Assembly: GCA_007127095.1 (NCBI GenBank) | Contig: SKZY01000098.1 | Span: forward strand, 1 to 32,872 | From: Planctomycetaceae bacterium | GTDB lineage: Bacteria; Planctomycetota; Planctomycetia; Pirellulales; Pirellulaceae | Direction of reading: 5' to 3' | Length of the DNA: 32,872 bases | Shown: positions 24,601 through 32,872 of the stretch, piece after piece | How positions within the stretch are numbered: position 1 is the stretch's first letter | Layout of the letters: every line of letters begins with the position of its first letter | Notes under the pieces: generated by a model | Told to the model about the DNA's origin: nothing | What the model saw: only the letters and a program-made list of their open reading frames with translations | Databases searched by the model: none | Translations under genes and position numbers: made by a program

Positions 24601-25788
24601 CGGGCTTCGCGACTGCCGTTGGTGACACAGAATATCGCTCGCCGGTTAGCGGTCGAAATCGAATCAGACGGTGAGCCGATCGATCGATTACTGGCGGAAG
24701 TCGTCGCTACTGAGCTGAAGCATCCCGAGGAGGTGATCACCGGTATCGGGCTGGCGTTCAAAGGGTGGCAGAGTGCTCCCGCGCCGTCCGGGTGGTCGAA
24801 GGTCGCAGCGAGATTCGCGGAGAGCGAATCGGCAGACATCCGGCAAACCGTCCAGCAGCTGAACGTCGTCTTTGGCGACGGCAGGGCGATCGATGATCTG
24901 CGTCAACTCGCTGCCGATGGAGCGGCCGATCCCGAGGCCCGACGGCAAGCGCTGCGTGCGATCCTGCAGCGTCGTCCCGAGGGCCTCGCCGCGCTGCTGC
25001 AATCCTTGGCCGGTGACCGTGCCGTGATGGTCGAGGCTTTGCGTGGATTGGCGTTGTACGACGATCCGAGTACTCCCCAACGGGTCTTGGGCCTGCTGCG
25101 GATCTATAGTCCCGAAGCCCGAGCCGAAATGATCAACACGCTCGCCTCACGGCCGAGCTATGCGGCCGCGTTGCTGACCGCCGTTCGCGACGGCAAACTT
25201 TCGGCCGCCGAAGTCTCGGCTTTTCATGCCCGTCAGATCCGCGGCTTTGACGACCCCGAATTGACCGCCGGCTTGATCGAAGTTTGGGGCGATGTCAGGG
25301 CGACCGATGCCGAAAAGGTGATCATGATCGGCAAGCTGAAAGCCGACCTCGACGAATCGCGGCTCGCCGCTGCCGACCGCAGCGCCGGCCGAGCCATTTT
25401 TCAACAATCTTGCGCGAATTGTCACGTGCTGTTCGGCCAGGGGGCGAACGTCGGGCCTGATTTGACGGGGTCCAACCGGAAACAGCTCGACTACCTGCTG
25501 GAAAACATCATCGACCCGAGCGCCAGTGTCGGTGCGGAGTTTCGGACCACGCTCTTTTCACTCGATGACGGCCGAGTGTTGAGCGGCGTGATCCGTCAGC
25601 AGAGCGAACGTACGATCACGATTCGTACCGCTCAAGACGACGTGACGATCGAACGTTCTCGGATCGAAGCCACGAAGCCGACCAATGCGTCGCTGATGCC
25701 CGAAGGGTTGCTGCAAAACCTCTCCGCCGACCAAATCCGTGACCTGGTGGCCTACTTGCAGGCTCCTGGACAGGTCCCACTCCCGTGA
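21616..25788 (+). CDS. SGNH hydrolase - PVC-type dehydrogenase - HEAT - CxxCH cytochrome fusion
   Basis: This exported protein of 1390 residues has four parts. A signal peptide (MTAFRVRLSTPALIGIVSCF, cleavage near GQETAA) leads to an N-terminal beta-rich segment and an SGNH/GDSL hydrolase domain: GDSIT with nucleophile Ser207, GMNH with Asn280, and DFGH with Asp376 and His379. Next is a propeller-like PVC 'membrane-bound dehydrogenase' domain (about 410-790), with KLPPGFELSVFAEEP, GRLWVAENYTW and VLIADWSDTGECHDHD. Then comes an Ala/Leu-rich HEAT-like region (about 800-1240). Last is the planctomycete CxxCH heme domain with CANCH at 1266-1270 and a possible Met ligand at 1361. It probably deacylates and oxidises a polysaccharide-derived sugar and passes electrons to the attached heme. 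The track start at 21547 lacks the signal peptide at its N-terminus, so I used the ATG at 21616. Confidence 0.9.
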   Translation: MTAFRVRLSTPALIGIVSCFLLHTMPLGRSPASGQETAADANPTTDRWHLSQSFWDSPIVHGESVLFVRESENSHPTAGLLLTPDRVIHVRRADRSIDFEEGRDFVVDREQRRLVLTAESRIPSLAADELFPAVGEARAINHRTDDPSRGVLFDNQHWFHDQQVEVTYQSDERWTGYRPEIATHSLSKTLAKLRAGEPVRIAVTGDSITFGLNASQSTGVAPEMPIYPELVAEHLRIRYASEIHLVNNAVGGWRLEQGLQQLDPLLESKPDLMIIAFGMNHFGSRDVERFRRLQTEMLQRITAADSDIEIILVSSMHGNPEWVHTPADQFEPHRDVLASLTGDQIALADLTTMWGQMLERKRVVDLTGNGVNHPNDFGHRVYASTILGLLTEPFNTEKSTDNPMSAAETVRTAKLPPGFELSVFAEEPDVQNPIAITLDERGRLWVAENYTWAGASLGQFRTDLNDRIVILSDTDGDGTHDQRTVFWDGAKKLTSVEVGFGGVWALTPPQLLFIPDADRDDVPDGPPIVVLDGFDDHDVSHNVANGLRWGPDGWLYGRHGIMATSGIGKPGDAQSQRIQINTGVWRYHPTRQVVEEVMHGMTNSWGFDYDRHGEMFCINTVIGHLWHAVPGARTERMYGVDRNPHAYQLIPQVADHVHWDTGEKWNDIHKGISDTTLAAGGGHAHIGLMIYQGDNWPQRYHNQLFTLNMHGQRINCDRLERQDSHFVAKHEPDLAFFADPFFRGMDMVIGPDGGVLIADWSDTGECHDHDGVHRSSGRIYKLTYGQPDPVAEVDLAAASDTQLLDALAAPNVWWPRQALRILQQRAAAAAGGSPIAEVTTDSTAAADKTVPTADLRRLLRIRLDGADDTATRLRAAWALNLLGDLDPATLLASPDEPLRVWGVRLLADALTPPNRVAAAAIAGRFTELASDDPSGLVALYVASAMQRLPHELRWPIATALAGRDELADDQTFAIMVWLGIEPAIPHDPTAATRLARASRLPLVTQNIARRLAVEIESDGEPIDRLLAEVVATELKHPEEVITGIGLAFKGWQSAPAPSGWSKVAARFAESESADIRQTVQQLNVVFGDGRAIDDLRQLAADGAADPEARRQALRAILQRRPEGLAALLQSLAGDRAVMVEALRGLALYDDPSTPQRVLGLLRIYSPEARAEMINTLASRPSYAAALLTAVRDGKLSAAEVSAFHARQIRGFDDPELTAGLIEVWGDVRATDAEKVIMIGKLKADLDESRLAAADRSAGRAIFQQSCANCHVLFGQGANVGPDLTGSNRKQLDYLLENIIDPSASVGAEFRTTLFSLDDGRVLSGVIRQQSERTITIRTAQDDVTIERSRIEATKPTNASLMPEGLLQNLSADQIRDLVAYLQAPGQVPLP

Positions 25789-25833
25789 CCGCCGTTGACA
25801 CCTTGCCGCGTTCTGTGGCTGTCGCCGATCCGC

Positions 25834-25839
25834 TAAACT
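25834..25839 (+). promoter_or_regulatory. Candidate -10 element for uvrA
   Basis: TAAACT lies 51 bases before the uvrA ATG. The hexamer 17 bases upstream (TTCTGT) is a poor -35. Confidence 0.28.
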
Positions 25840-25890
25840 GTTTGGTGACTCAGCCACGACCGCCACTCGCAACGGATTGTTTTCTCGCCG

Positions 25891-28800
25891 ATGACGACGC
25901 CAATCACGGTCAAGGGTGCCCGCGAACATAACCTCCGGGATGTCGACCTGGCGTTGCCCCGAGGCCAATTGATCTGTTTCAGCGGCGTTTCGGGGAGCGG
26001 CAAGAGTTCGCTGGCATTCGACACGCTCTACGCCGAGGGCCAGCGGCGATACGTCGAAAGCTTGAGCCATTACGCTCGGCAGTTCATGGGCCAGATGCCC
26101 AAGCCCGACGTCGATTTCGTCGGAGGGCTGAGCCCTTCGATCTCAATCAGCCAAAAGTCGACCGGCAACAACCCACGCAGCACCGTCGGGACGATCACCG
26201 AGATCGCTGATTTTTTGAGGGTTCTGTATGCTCGCGTCGGCACCGGCTACTGTCCGAAATGTGACGTTCCGATCACCGCCCAAACGCACGAGTCGATCGT
26301 CACCCGCGTGGCCGACATCGACCGGGAAGCGGCGCTGTGGTTGCTGGCCCCTTTGGCCCGAAACCAAAAGGGTGAGTTTCGCGATCTGTTTGAGGATTTG
26401 AGGCGTCAAGGCTTCGGCCGCGCCCGCGTCGATGGCGAGACGGTCTCACTCGCCGACCCACCCGCGCTCGACCGTCAGCACCGGCACAACATCGAAGTGA
26501 TCGTCGATCGGATCACCGCCGACGGACGTGACCGCGGCCGACTGAGCGACGCGATCACCACGGCGCTGCGACTCGGCGAAGGGACCTTGATCGTCTCGGC
26601 AACCGCGGCCGACGCCGAGACCGCCGAGGTGCCGAAACGTGATTACCTCTTCTCTGCCAAGTACGCCTGCAGCTCCTGCGGGCAAAGCTTTCAACCCCCA
26701 TCACCGCAGCTATTCAGCTTCAACAGCCCGCAAGGGATGTGCGAAGGCTGCGATGGGTTGGGCGAACTCTACACGTTCGTCCCGGAACTGCTGGTCGCCG
26801 ACGAATCGCTGTCGTTCAAAAAAGGCGCGATCTCGCTGCTCGGACGCTGGGCCGACCTGGGGCGGTACCGCAAACACATCTATCAGAACGTCGCCAAGGG
26901 GATCGAGGCCGAGTACGAATGGTCGCCCGGCACGATGCTGGAAACGCCGTGGTGTGATCTGCCCGAACAGGCCCGCAAGGTTTGGCTCTGGGGAGCCGAT
27001 CAAACACTGCAATTCACCTGGCGTGGTGGCAGCAGCGCGAAACGTTATGTCGGCGAGTTTTCGGGGATCATCCCCGAACTGGTCGAACGTTATCGGACGA
27101 CCAAGAACAAACTGCAACTGCGGCAATTCGAAAAGCAGATGCAGACGATCGCCTGTGTCGATTGCGGCGGTCACCGGCTCAACCCCCAGGCCCGCGCGGT
27201 GCGGTTGACTACCGGTGTCGAGGAGTTTGCTGCCGCGCCCGCACTGTCGCTGCCCGAATTGAGCGAATTGTCGATCGAGCGACTGGAACGGTTCTTCGCC
27301 GATGTTCGGCTGAGCGATACCGAGCAACGGATCGCCGGCGAAGCGCTCAAGGAGATCCGCGCTCGGCTCGGCTTCCTGCGTGGCGTCGGGCTCGATTATC
27401 TGACTTTGGCCCGAACCGCACCGACACTTTCCGGCGGTGAGTCACAGCGAATCCGCTTGGCCGGCCAGATCGGTAGCGGGTTGGTCGGAGTGCTTTACAT
27501 CCTCGATGAACCGTCGATCGGACTGCATCCCCACGACAACGAACGGTTGATCGAAACCCTCATCAAACTCCGCGACGCCGGAAATACCTTGATCGTCGTC
27601 GAACACGACGAGGAGACGATGCGGGCCTCGGACCTGATCGTCGATTTCGGACCCGGACCCGGCGTCCGCGGCGGTCGCGTCGTCGGTTGTGGCGATATCG
27701 CGACGATCGAGGCTAACCCGGAAAGCGTGACCGGCCAATTCTTGTCGGGCGCCAGATCAATCGCGGTACCGAAAAGCTTGCGAGACGCCGAGCAAGGCCG
27801 TTGGCTGACCGTTCACGGGGCACGCCACAACAACCTACAGAGTATTGACGTGTCGATCCCGCTAGGGACGCTGACCTGCTTCACCGGCATGTCGGGCAGC
27901 GGCAAAAGTTCCTTCGTCGGCGATATCCTGGAACCTTTGCTGCGAAACCGACTCAACGGGGCTTCCGCCGAGGTCGGAGAGTTCGACTCGATCGAAGGTT
28001 TGGAGCACCTCGATAAAACGATCGCAATCGATCAATCGCCGATCGGCCGGACGCCGCGGAGCAACCCGGCGACCTACGTCAAAGTGTTTGACGACATCCG
28101 CGAATTGTTCGCCCAAATGTCGGAGGCGAAGGCCCGCGGCTATACGTCCAGCCGGTTTAGCTTCAATGTCGACGGTGGCCGTTGCTCGGCTTGCGACGGC
28201 AACGGGGCGAATAAGCTGGAGATGGATTTTCTGGCCGATATCTGGGTGACCTGCCCGGTCTGCGGCGGCAAACGATACAACCGCGAAACGCTGGCCGTAC
28301 GGTTCAAAGGCCACTCGATCGCCGATGTCCTCAACCTCGATATCGCCGACGCATTAAGGCTGTTCGAAAACATTCCCAAGATCGCTGACACGTTGCAGAC
28401 GTTGGTCGATGTGGGACTCGAATATCTGAAACTTGGCCAGCCCTCGCCGACCCTCTCGGGCGGTGAGGCCCAACGGATCAAGCTGTCGCGAGAACTGAGT
28501 AAAAAGGCGACCGGACGCACGCTCTACATCCTCGACGAACCGACCACGGGCCTGCACTTCGCCGATATCGAATTGCTGTTGAAAGTGCTGCACGGACTGG
28601 TCGATCGAGGCAATACCGTCGTGGTGGTGGAACACAATCTCGACGTGATCAAGACCGCCGACTGGCTGATCGACCTGGGACCGTTGGGCGGGGACCGTGG
28701 CGGCCGGATCGTCGCCGCCGGCAAGCCGCTGGAAATCGCTGCCACCGAGCATAGTTTTACCGGCAAGGCGCTCACCAAACTGCTGGAATTCAACGGTCGT

Positions 28801-31800
28801 GCCGAGAACGGTTCGGTTAAATCCTCTTCAGAGAGCGCCCGCGCGAAGGGAAAGGACCAGCGCCGTGCCACGCCACCGTCGCGAACCCATCTGACCGTCG
28901 AAGGGGCTGCCCAGCACAACCTCAAGCATGTCAATCTGTCGATCCCTCGCGACGCGATGACCGTCTTTTGTGGCCCCAGCGGCAGCGGAAAGTCGTCGAT
29001 GGCGATGGATACGATCTACGCCGAAGGCCAGCGACGCTACGTCGAATCGCTGTCGTCCTACGCCCGACAATTCATCGGCCAGGCGCAAAAGCCGATCTTC
29101 GAGAAGATCGAAGGGTTGTCGCCGGCGGTCGCCTTGGAGCAGAAGAATGTCGGCCATTCGCCGCGGAGTACCGTCGGGACAGTGACCGAGGTTTACGATT
29201 ACTTGCGGATTTTGATGGCCCGCCTCGGTGTGATGCATTGCCCCAAGTGTCAGACGCCGGTCGGTACGCAGACGGCCGACCAAATAACCGACAAGGTGAT
29301 GGCGATGCCCGCCGGCAGCCGGTTGCTGTTGCTGGCTCCGATCGATACCGAAGCGGGGCAAGATTCGAACAACCCTTGGCAAACGCTGCGATCGAGCGGC
29401 TACCAACGGATACGGATCGACGGCCGAACCTATCCGATCGACCAAGCTCCGGCCTGGGATCCCCGTCGTCAACAACGGGTTCAAGTGGTCGTCGACCGCG
29501 TGATCATCGGACGCGACGAACGGGCCCGGATCGGCGACAGCATCGAGCAGGCTCTGTCACTGTCCGGTGGCCAATTGAACGTGGCGATCGCCGACGAACA
29601 GCGTGATGAACCGGCATGGGACGAAAAAGGACACAGCCAGCACTTGGTCTGCGAGAGCTGCGAACGGTCTTTTTTACCACTCACACCGCACCACTTCTCG
29701 TTCAACAGCGCCGTCGGTTGGTGCCCCGAATGCGACGGCTTGGGGACTCAACGAGGAACCAACCCCGCGGCCCTGTTGACCTCCTTCTCGGATTCGCTCG
29801 CCGACGGCGCGTCTCTGCTTTGGCCGAATGTCGCAGCGCCGCTGGCCAGAGCGATGCTGCGAGCACTCGCCCGCTTGACCGGATTGCCGCTCGACCTACC
29901 GATCGAGGAATTGACAACGACTCAGCGACGAGTCTTATTCCATGGAACCGGCCCCAGGTGGATCGAGGTCCGCGCCGACGACTTGGCCGCGGAAACAGCC
30001 CGCGACGTTGCCGACGGGAAGCCGCCGACAAGCAGCAGCGACGATCCGGGGTTCCCCGACGGAGCGACGATACTGTTCCGCTATCAGTTCAAAGGGTTCT
30101 ACCCGGCACTGGAGGAAGCGGCCCGCTTGTCGCCGTCACTGCGTGGCAAGCTTGAATTGTTCGTCGACGAGATCGCCTGTTCGGCGTGCGATGGGGCGAG
30201 ATTGCGGGATGATGCCGCGGCGGTACGGTTTCGCCAACGGACGATCGGCGATCTGGTCCAACTTCCGCTCGGTCGGCTGAGACAGCACGTCGCCCAGTGG
30301 CGACTCGACGCCCGCGAACAGAAAATCGCCGGCGAGTTGGTCCGTGAGATCGAGACCCGCTTGCAGTTTCTGGTCGACGTCGGGTTGGAGTATCTGACGC
30401 TGTCACGCGGTGCCGCGACGCTCTCCGGTGGCGAATCGCAGCGAATCCGATTAGCGGCGCAACTCGGCAGCGGACTCTGTGGCGTCCTGTATGTACTCGA
30501 CGAGCCGACCATCGGCCTCCATCCGCGAGACAACGATCGACTGGTCGGGGCGCTGCACCGACTCCGCGACCTCGGCAATACGTTGCTGGTCGTCGAGCAT
30601 GACCGAGACGTGATCGCGTCGAGTGACCATGTCTGCGACTTCGGGCCGCTGGCCGGTCGCGGCGGCGGTCGCGTCGTGGCTCAAGGCGTTCCCGGACAAA
30701 TCGCGCCGCGAGCCGAATCGGTCACCGCCGGGTTCATCGAAGGGCGACAGTCGATCGCGATCCCCGCATCGCGACGGGAAGTCGAACTCGGTGCCGAATC
30801 CGCAACCATCGATACGGCGACAACCGTCCGTCAGCGACCCGGCAGCCGTTCGAAACCGGGTGGTGGAACGCCACAACTGACAATCTACGGCGCCAAGGAA
30901 AATAACCTTCGCGGCGTTGACCTGAGGATCCCTCTGGGCGTCTTGACGGTCGTTACCGGGCCGAGCGGCAGCGGCAAAAGTTCGCTGATCAACGGCATCC
31001 TTTATCCCGTGCTCGCCCGCCGTCTGCACCGCGCCCGAGTTCGCCCCGGTCGCCACGACCGCGTCGACGGCATCCGCTTTATCGACAAAGTGATCCGCGT
31101 CGATCAATCACCACTGGGCAATACACCCAGCAGCAATCCGGCGACGTATACGGGCGTGTTCGAGTTGATCCGAAACCTGTTCGCCGCTTTGCCCGAGGCG
31201 GCCGAACGCCGGCTGACCTCTCGCCATTTCAGTTTCAATGTGTCGGCGGGACGCTGCGAAGCCTGCCAAGGGACCGGACGTAAGCGGATCGAGATGCACT
31301 TCTTGCCCGATGTCTGGGTGGAGTGTGAGGAGTGCGGCGGTAGGCGTTATCAGGAAGAGGTGCTGCAAGTCAAGTTTCACGGTAAATCGATCAGCGATGT
31401 ACTCGACATGCCGATCGGCGAAGCGGTCGATCTGTTCGTCGCTTACCCCCGGATCATTCAGATCCTGCAAACGGTGTGCGACGTCGGACTCGACTACATC
31501 ACGCTCGGACAAAGCGCCCCGACACTCTCCGGAGGCGAGGCCCAGCGGATCAAGCTGGCCGCCGAATTGGCCCGCCCCGATACGGGCCGAACCGTCTATC
31601 TGCTCGACGAGCCGACGACCGGGTTGCACTTCAATGACATCACCAAATTGCTCCGAGTACTTCAGCGACTCGTCGATTTGGGTAATTCCGTGGTCGTGAT
31701 CGAGCATAATTTGGATGTCGTCAAGTCGGCCGATTGGGTGATCGATATCGGCCCTGAGGCAGGCAGTCGCGGTGGGATGATCGTCGCTGAGGGGCCTCCC

Positions 31801-32658
31801 GAAGCCGTCGCCGCTTACGCGATCGAGGCCCGGCAACTGGCAGGTCGATCCGCCGGAGTCGCTGCCGCCGAATCAGCCATCGCGCCTCCCCGGTCGTACA
31901 CCGGTGAATTTTTGGCGCCGCTGCTCGACCAGCAGCTGATTCGCGCCTACCTCGAAGGACGCGGGATCGATTTCCGACCCGAAACGTGGGACGCCAGGCC
32001 GATTCGCGATCCCGAGCCGACGCCCGAACCGCTCGCCGCGCCCGAGGTTTCCACGCGTCTGACTCCGGAAACTCCCGCACCGCCGGATAATTCGGCCAAT
32101 CACCGTACCGTCGGTCCCATTGCCTCTCCGGCGTCGGACTACTCAAAGTCGCCCGCTGCGGCTGACTCGACCGCGACAGTTCCGCCGAACTCTCAGCCCG
32201 CCGATGAGTCGGCTCAACAGCCTTGGCGGATCATCGGTCGACGCTGGCACTCAACCGCCAAAGGTTTTCCTGACCTTTCACGGCCGAGTTGGCCGTTGGA
32301 ACTCGTCGAAGCAACGTTAGCGATGATCGCCAAAGTCGCACCGGAAGCCGAATTGCGATTCGTCGCCGCCGACCGGATCGAAGTCCGCGAATCACAATTG
32401 GAGTTTCCTTGGGGCGAGTTGGAAACCAAATGCTGTGAATGCTTGAAGCTGACGCTTACCGGACCCCCCGTGGCGATCGATCTCGACCTGTTGGAGAAGA
32501 TCGCGATCGCGGGGACCGTCGAACTCGGCGACCGTTTTCGCCCGCGACTCACGCTTCAACTGACTGATTTAAAGCAGACCCGAAGTCGCCTGTTAAGATC
32601 GTTGATCAAGCGGCACTGGGAATGCACGGTTCAACTTGCGAGTTCGTCGATTTCATGA
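25891..32658 (+). CDS. uvrA: Tandem double-length excinuclease UvrA with C-terminal extension
   Basis: UvrA scans DNA for damage and loads UvrB in nucleotide excision repair. This 2255-residue protein holds two complete UvrA copies, about 1-970 and 1000-2010, joined by a short charged linker. All four ABC sites look intact: Walker [10 protein letters not shown] (32-40), GMSGSGKSS (about 665), GPSGSGKSS (about 1027 and 1689), each matched by an LSGGES/LSGGEA signature (about 511, 855, 1510, 1879). Zinc-binding Cys pairs are present in both copies, such as CPKC (about 121 and 1115), CSAC/CPVC and CEAC/CEEC. A single polypeptide could thus replace the UvrA dimer. Double-length UvrA is known in chlamydiae and, as I recall, planctomycetes. 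Residues 2011-2255 form a Pro/Ala-rich linker and an unassigned domain starting [15 protein letters not shown]. The stop overlaps the next start. Confidence 0.95.
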   Translation: MTTPITVKGAREHNLRDVDLALPRGQLICFSGVSGSGKSSLAFDTLYAEGQRRYVESLSHYARQFMGQMPKPDVDFVGGLSPSISISQKSTGNNPRSTVGTITEIADFLRVLYARVGTGYCPKCDVPITAQTHESIVTRVADIDREAALWLLAPLARNQKGEFRDLFEDLRRQGFGRARVDGETVSLADPPALDRQHRHNIEVIVDRITADGRDRGRLSDAITTALRLGEGTLIVSATAADAETAEVPKRDYLFSAKYACSSCGQSFQPPSPQLFSFNSPQGMCEGCDGLGELYTFVPELLVADESLSFKKGAISLLGRWADLGRYRKHIYQNVAKGIEAEYEWSPGTMLETPWCDLPEQARKVWLWGADQTLQFTWRGGSSAKRYVGEFSGIIPELVERYRTTKNKLQLRQFEKQMQTIACVDCGGHRLNPQARAVRLTTGVEEFAAAPALSLPELSELSIERLERFFADVRLSDTEQRIAGEALKEIRARLGFLRGVGLDYLTLARTAPTLSGGESQRIRLAGQIGSGLVGVLYILDEPSIGLHPHDNERLIETLIKLRDAGNTLIVVEHDEETMRASDLIVDFGPGPGVRGGRVVGCGDIATIEANPESVTGQFLSGARSIAVPKSLRDAEQGRWLTVHGARHNNLQSIDVSIPLGTLTCFTGMSGSGKSSFVGDILEPLLRNRLNGASAEVGEFDSIEGLEHLDKTIAIDQSPIGRTPRSNPATYVKVFDDIRELFAQMSEAKARGYTSSRFSFNVDGGRCSACDGNGANKLEMDFLADIWVTCPVCGGKRYNRETLAVRFKGHSIADVLNLDIADALRLFENIPKIADTLQTLVDVGLEYLKLGQPSPTLSGGEAQRIKLSRELSKKATGRTLYILDEPTTGLHFADIELLLKVLHGLVDRGNTVVVVEHNLDVIKTADWLIDLGPLGGDRGGRIVAAGKPLEIAATEHSFTGKALTKLLEFNGRAENGSVKSSSESARAKGKDQRRATPPSRTHLTVEGAAQHNLKHVNLSIPRDAMTVFCGPSGSGKSSMAMDTIYAEGQRRYVESLSSYARQFIGQAQKPIFEKIEGLSPAVALEQKNVGHSPRSTVGTVTEVYDYLRILMARLGVMHCPKCQTPVGTQTADQITDKVMAMPAGSRLLLLAPIDTEAGQDSNNPWQTLRSSGYQRIRIDGRTYPIDQAPAWDPRRQQRVQVVVDRVIIGRDERARIGDSIEQALSLSGGQLNVAIADEQRDEPAWDEKGHSQHLVCESCERSFLPLTPHHFSFNSAVGWCPECDGLGTQRGTNPAALLTSFSDSLADGASLLWPNVAAPLARAMLRALARLTGLPLDLPIEELTTTQRRVLFHGTGPRWIEVRADDLAAETARDVADGKPPTSSSDDPGFPDGATILFRYQFKGFYPALEEAARLSPSLRGKLELFVDEIACSACDGARLRDDAAAVRFRQRTIGDLVQLPLGRLRQHVAQWRLDAREQKIAGELVREIETRLQFLVDVGLEYLTLSRGAATLSGGESQRIRLAAQLGSGLCGVLYVLDEPTIGLHPRDNDRLVGALHRLRDLGNTLLVVEHDRDVIASSDHVCDFGPLAGRGGGRVVAQGVPGQIAPRAESVTAGFIEGRQSIAIPASRREVELGAESATIDTATTVRQRPGSRSKPGGGTPQLTIYGAKENNLRGVDLRIPLGVLTVVTGPSGSGKSSLINGILYPVLARRLHRARVRPGRHDRVDGIRFIDKVIRVDQSPLGNTPSSNPATYTGVFELIRNLFAALPEAAERRLTSRHFSFNVSAGRCEACQGTGRKRIEMHFLPDVWVECEECGGRRYQEEVLQVKFHGKSISDVLDMPIGEAVDLFVAYPRIIQILQTVCDVGLDYITLGQSAPTLSGGEAQRIKLAAELARPDTGRTVYLLDEPTTGLHFNDITKLLRVLQRLVDLGNSVVVIEHNLDVVKSADWVIDIGPEAGSRGGMIVAEGPPEAVAAYAIEARQLAGRSAGVAAAESAIAPPRSYTGEFLAPLLDQQLIRAYLEGRGIDFRPETWDARPIRDPEPTPEPLAAPEVSTRLTPETPAPPDNSANHRTVGPIASPASDYSKSPAAADSTATVPPNSQPADESAQQPWRIIGRRWHSTAKGFPDLSRPSWPLELVEATLAMIAKVAPEAELRFVAADRIEVRESQLEFPWGELETKCCECLKLTLTGPPVAIDLDLLEKIAIAGTVELGDRFRPRLTLQLTDLKQTRSRLLRSLIKRHWECTVQLASSSIS

Positions 32659-32872
32659 ACATCCGATCGCTTTCCGCAGTCGCCCCGATCGGCGCGACCG
32701 TGATGCTGCTGTTGGGGTTCGCCGGCGGATATTGGCTGCGGGACGCTCAATCGCAGCGGTCTTCCGACGTCGTCGCGACCGCGATTGCCGACAAAGCTGA
32801 CGATCACCACGCCGATAAAAGCCGCGGTCACAGTCACAGTCACGGTCACGATCGCATGCATAGTCACGATCG
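32655..32872 (+). CDS. N-terminus of a His-rich membrane-anchored protein, possibly an efflux adaptor (partial)
   Basis: The ATG at 32655 overlaps the uvrA TGA (ATGA), so translation is probably coupled. The 72 visible residues start [20 protein letters not shown], a single hydrophobic helix that acts as a signal anchor or signal peptide, followed by GYWLRDAQSQRSSD. A His-rich stretch HHADKSRGHSHSHGHDRMHS comes next and is a likely metal-binding segment for zinc, nickel or copper. This start resembles periplasmic adaptor (HlyD/CusB-like) proteins of metal or RND efflux systems in planctomycetes, but the adaptor domains lie beyond the window, so the identification is tentative. The track reports only a minus-strand shadow ORF here. 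Confidence 0.65.
   Translation, partial: MNIRSLSAVAPIGATVMLLLGFAGGYWLRDAQSQRSSDVVATAIADKADDHHADKSRGHSHSHGHDRMHSHD
32826..32849 (+). repeat. Hexamer repeat coding for Gly/Ser-His
   Basis: GGTCAC-AGTCAC-AGTCAC-GGTCAC gives four tandem hexamers encoding the GHSHSHGH core of the His-rich segment. Such a tract can change length by slippage. Confidence 0.75.

Noticed and set aside
25795-25800. Perfect TTGACA upstream of uvrA
   Set aside because: The only good -10 candidate (TAAACT at 25834) is 33 bases downstream, too far for a sigma-70 promoter, and nothing suitable lies at 16-18 bases.
25891-32658. Assembly duplication or frameshift artefact in uvrA
   Set aside because: The frame is continuous, the two halves differ throughout at the protein level, and every ATPase and zinc motif is intact.
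32826-32849. Possible CRISPR or regulatory repeat at the right edge
   Set aside because: The hexamer repeat is in the frame of a gene starting at 32655 and codes for a His-rich segment; there are no spacers.

Overview
The window reads as a chromosomal segment of a planctomycete, most likely a Pirellulaceae-type (Rhodopirellula-like) bacterium. The support is a set of lineage-typical genes: a DUF1549/DUF1553 cytochrome-type protein paired with DUF1501, a DUF1552 protein, a PVC-type dehydrogenase with a C-terminal CxxCH heme domain, a double-length UvrA, the PVC small basic protein, and a CBM9-like protein of planctomycete type. DNA is GC-rich, with CGATCG strikingly frequent. Genes are well packed. 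I see no CRISPR array, tRNA, rRNA, insertion sequence or prophage.

Layout. Bases 1-4035 are on the minus strand: a truncated small lipoprotein, a CHAD protein, an EamA/DMT permease and a THUMP-like SAM methyltransferase. Bases 4272-9316 are plus: the PVC small basic protein with a strong intrinsic terminator, then the DUF1549/DUF1553 and DUF1501 pair. Bases 9329-12932 are minus: a polytopic membrane protein translationally coupled to a membrane-anchored MutS-like ATPase. Next come a DUF1552 protein (plus) and a yeast-type cytosine deaminase (minus), which converge on a bidirectional terminator. From 15336 to the end everything is plus: a small membrane protein with an acidic tail, a CBM9-like protein, KorA-KorB (2-oxoacid:ferredoxin oxidoreductase), cysteine synthase, a UVR-motif protein, a giant SGNH-dehydrogenase-HEAT-cytochrome protein, the tandem UvrA, and the start of a His-rich membrane-anchored protein that overlaps the uvrA stop codon.

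Functional reading. Two themes recur. The first is exported catabolic machinery (DUF1549/1553 with DUF1501, DUF1552, SGNH plus PVC dehydrogenase plus cytochrome), which in planctomycetes is thought to act on complex, often modified polysaccharides. The second is central and DNA metabolism (KorAB, CysK, UvrA). No single new defence or mobile system is evident. The best leads are the uncharacterised C-terminal domain on the duplicated UvrA, the coupled GT-C-like/membrane-MutS pair, and the coiled-coil-flanked golvesin-like insert in the DUF1549/DUF1553 protein.

Limits. All family calls come from reading motifs by eye. Start codons for korA, the methyltransferase and the CBM9-like protein are uncertain. 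Promoter calls are weak because planctomycete promoters are poorly defined.
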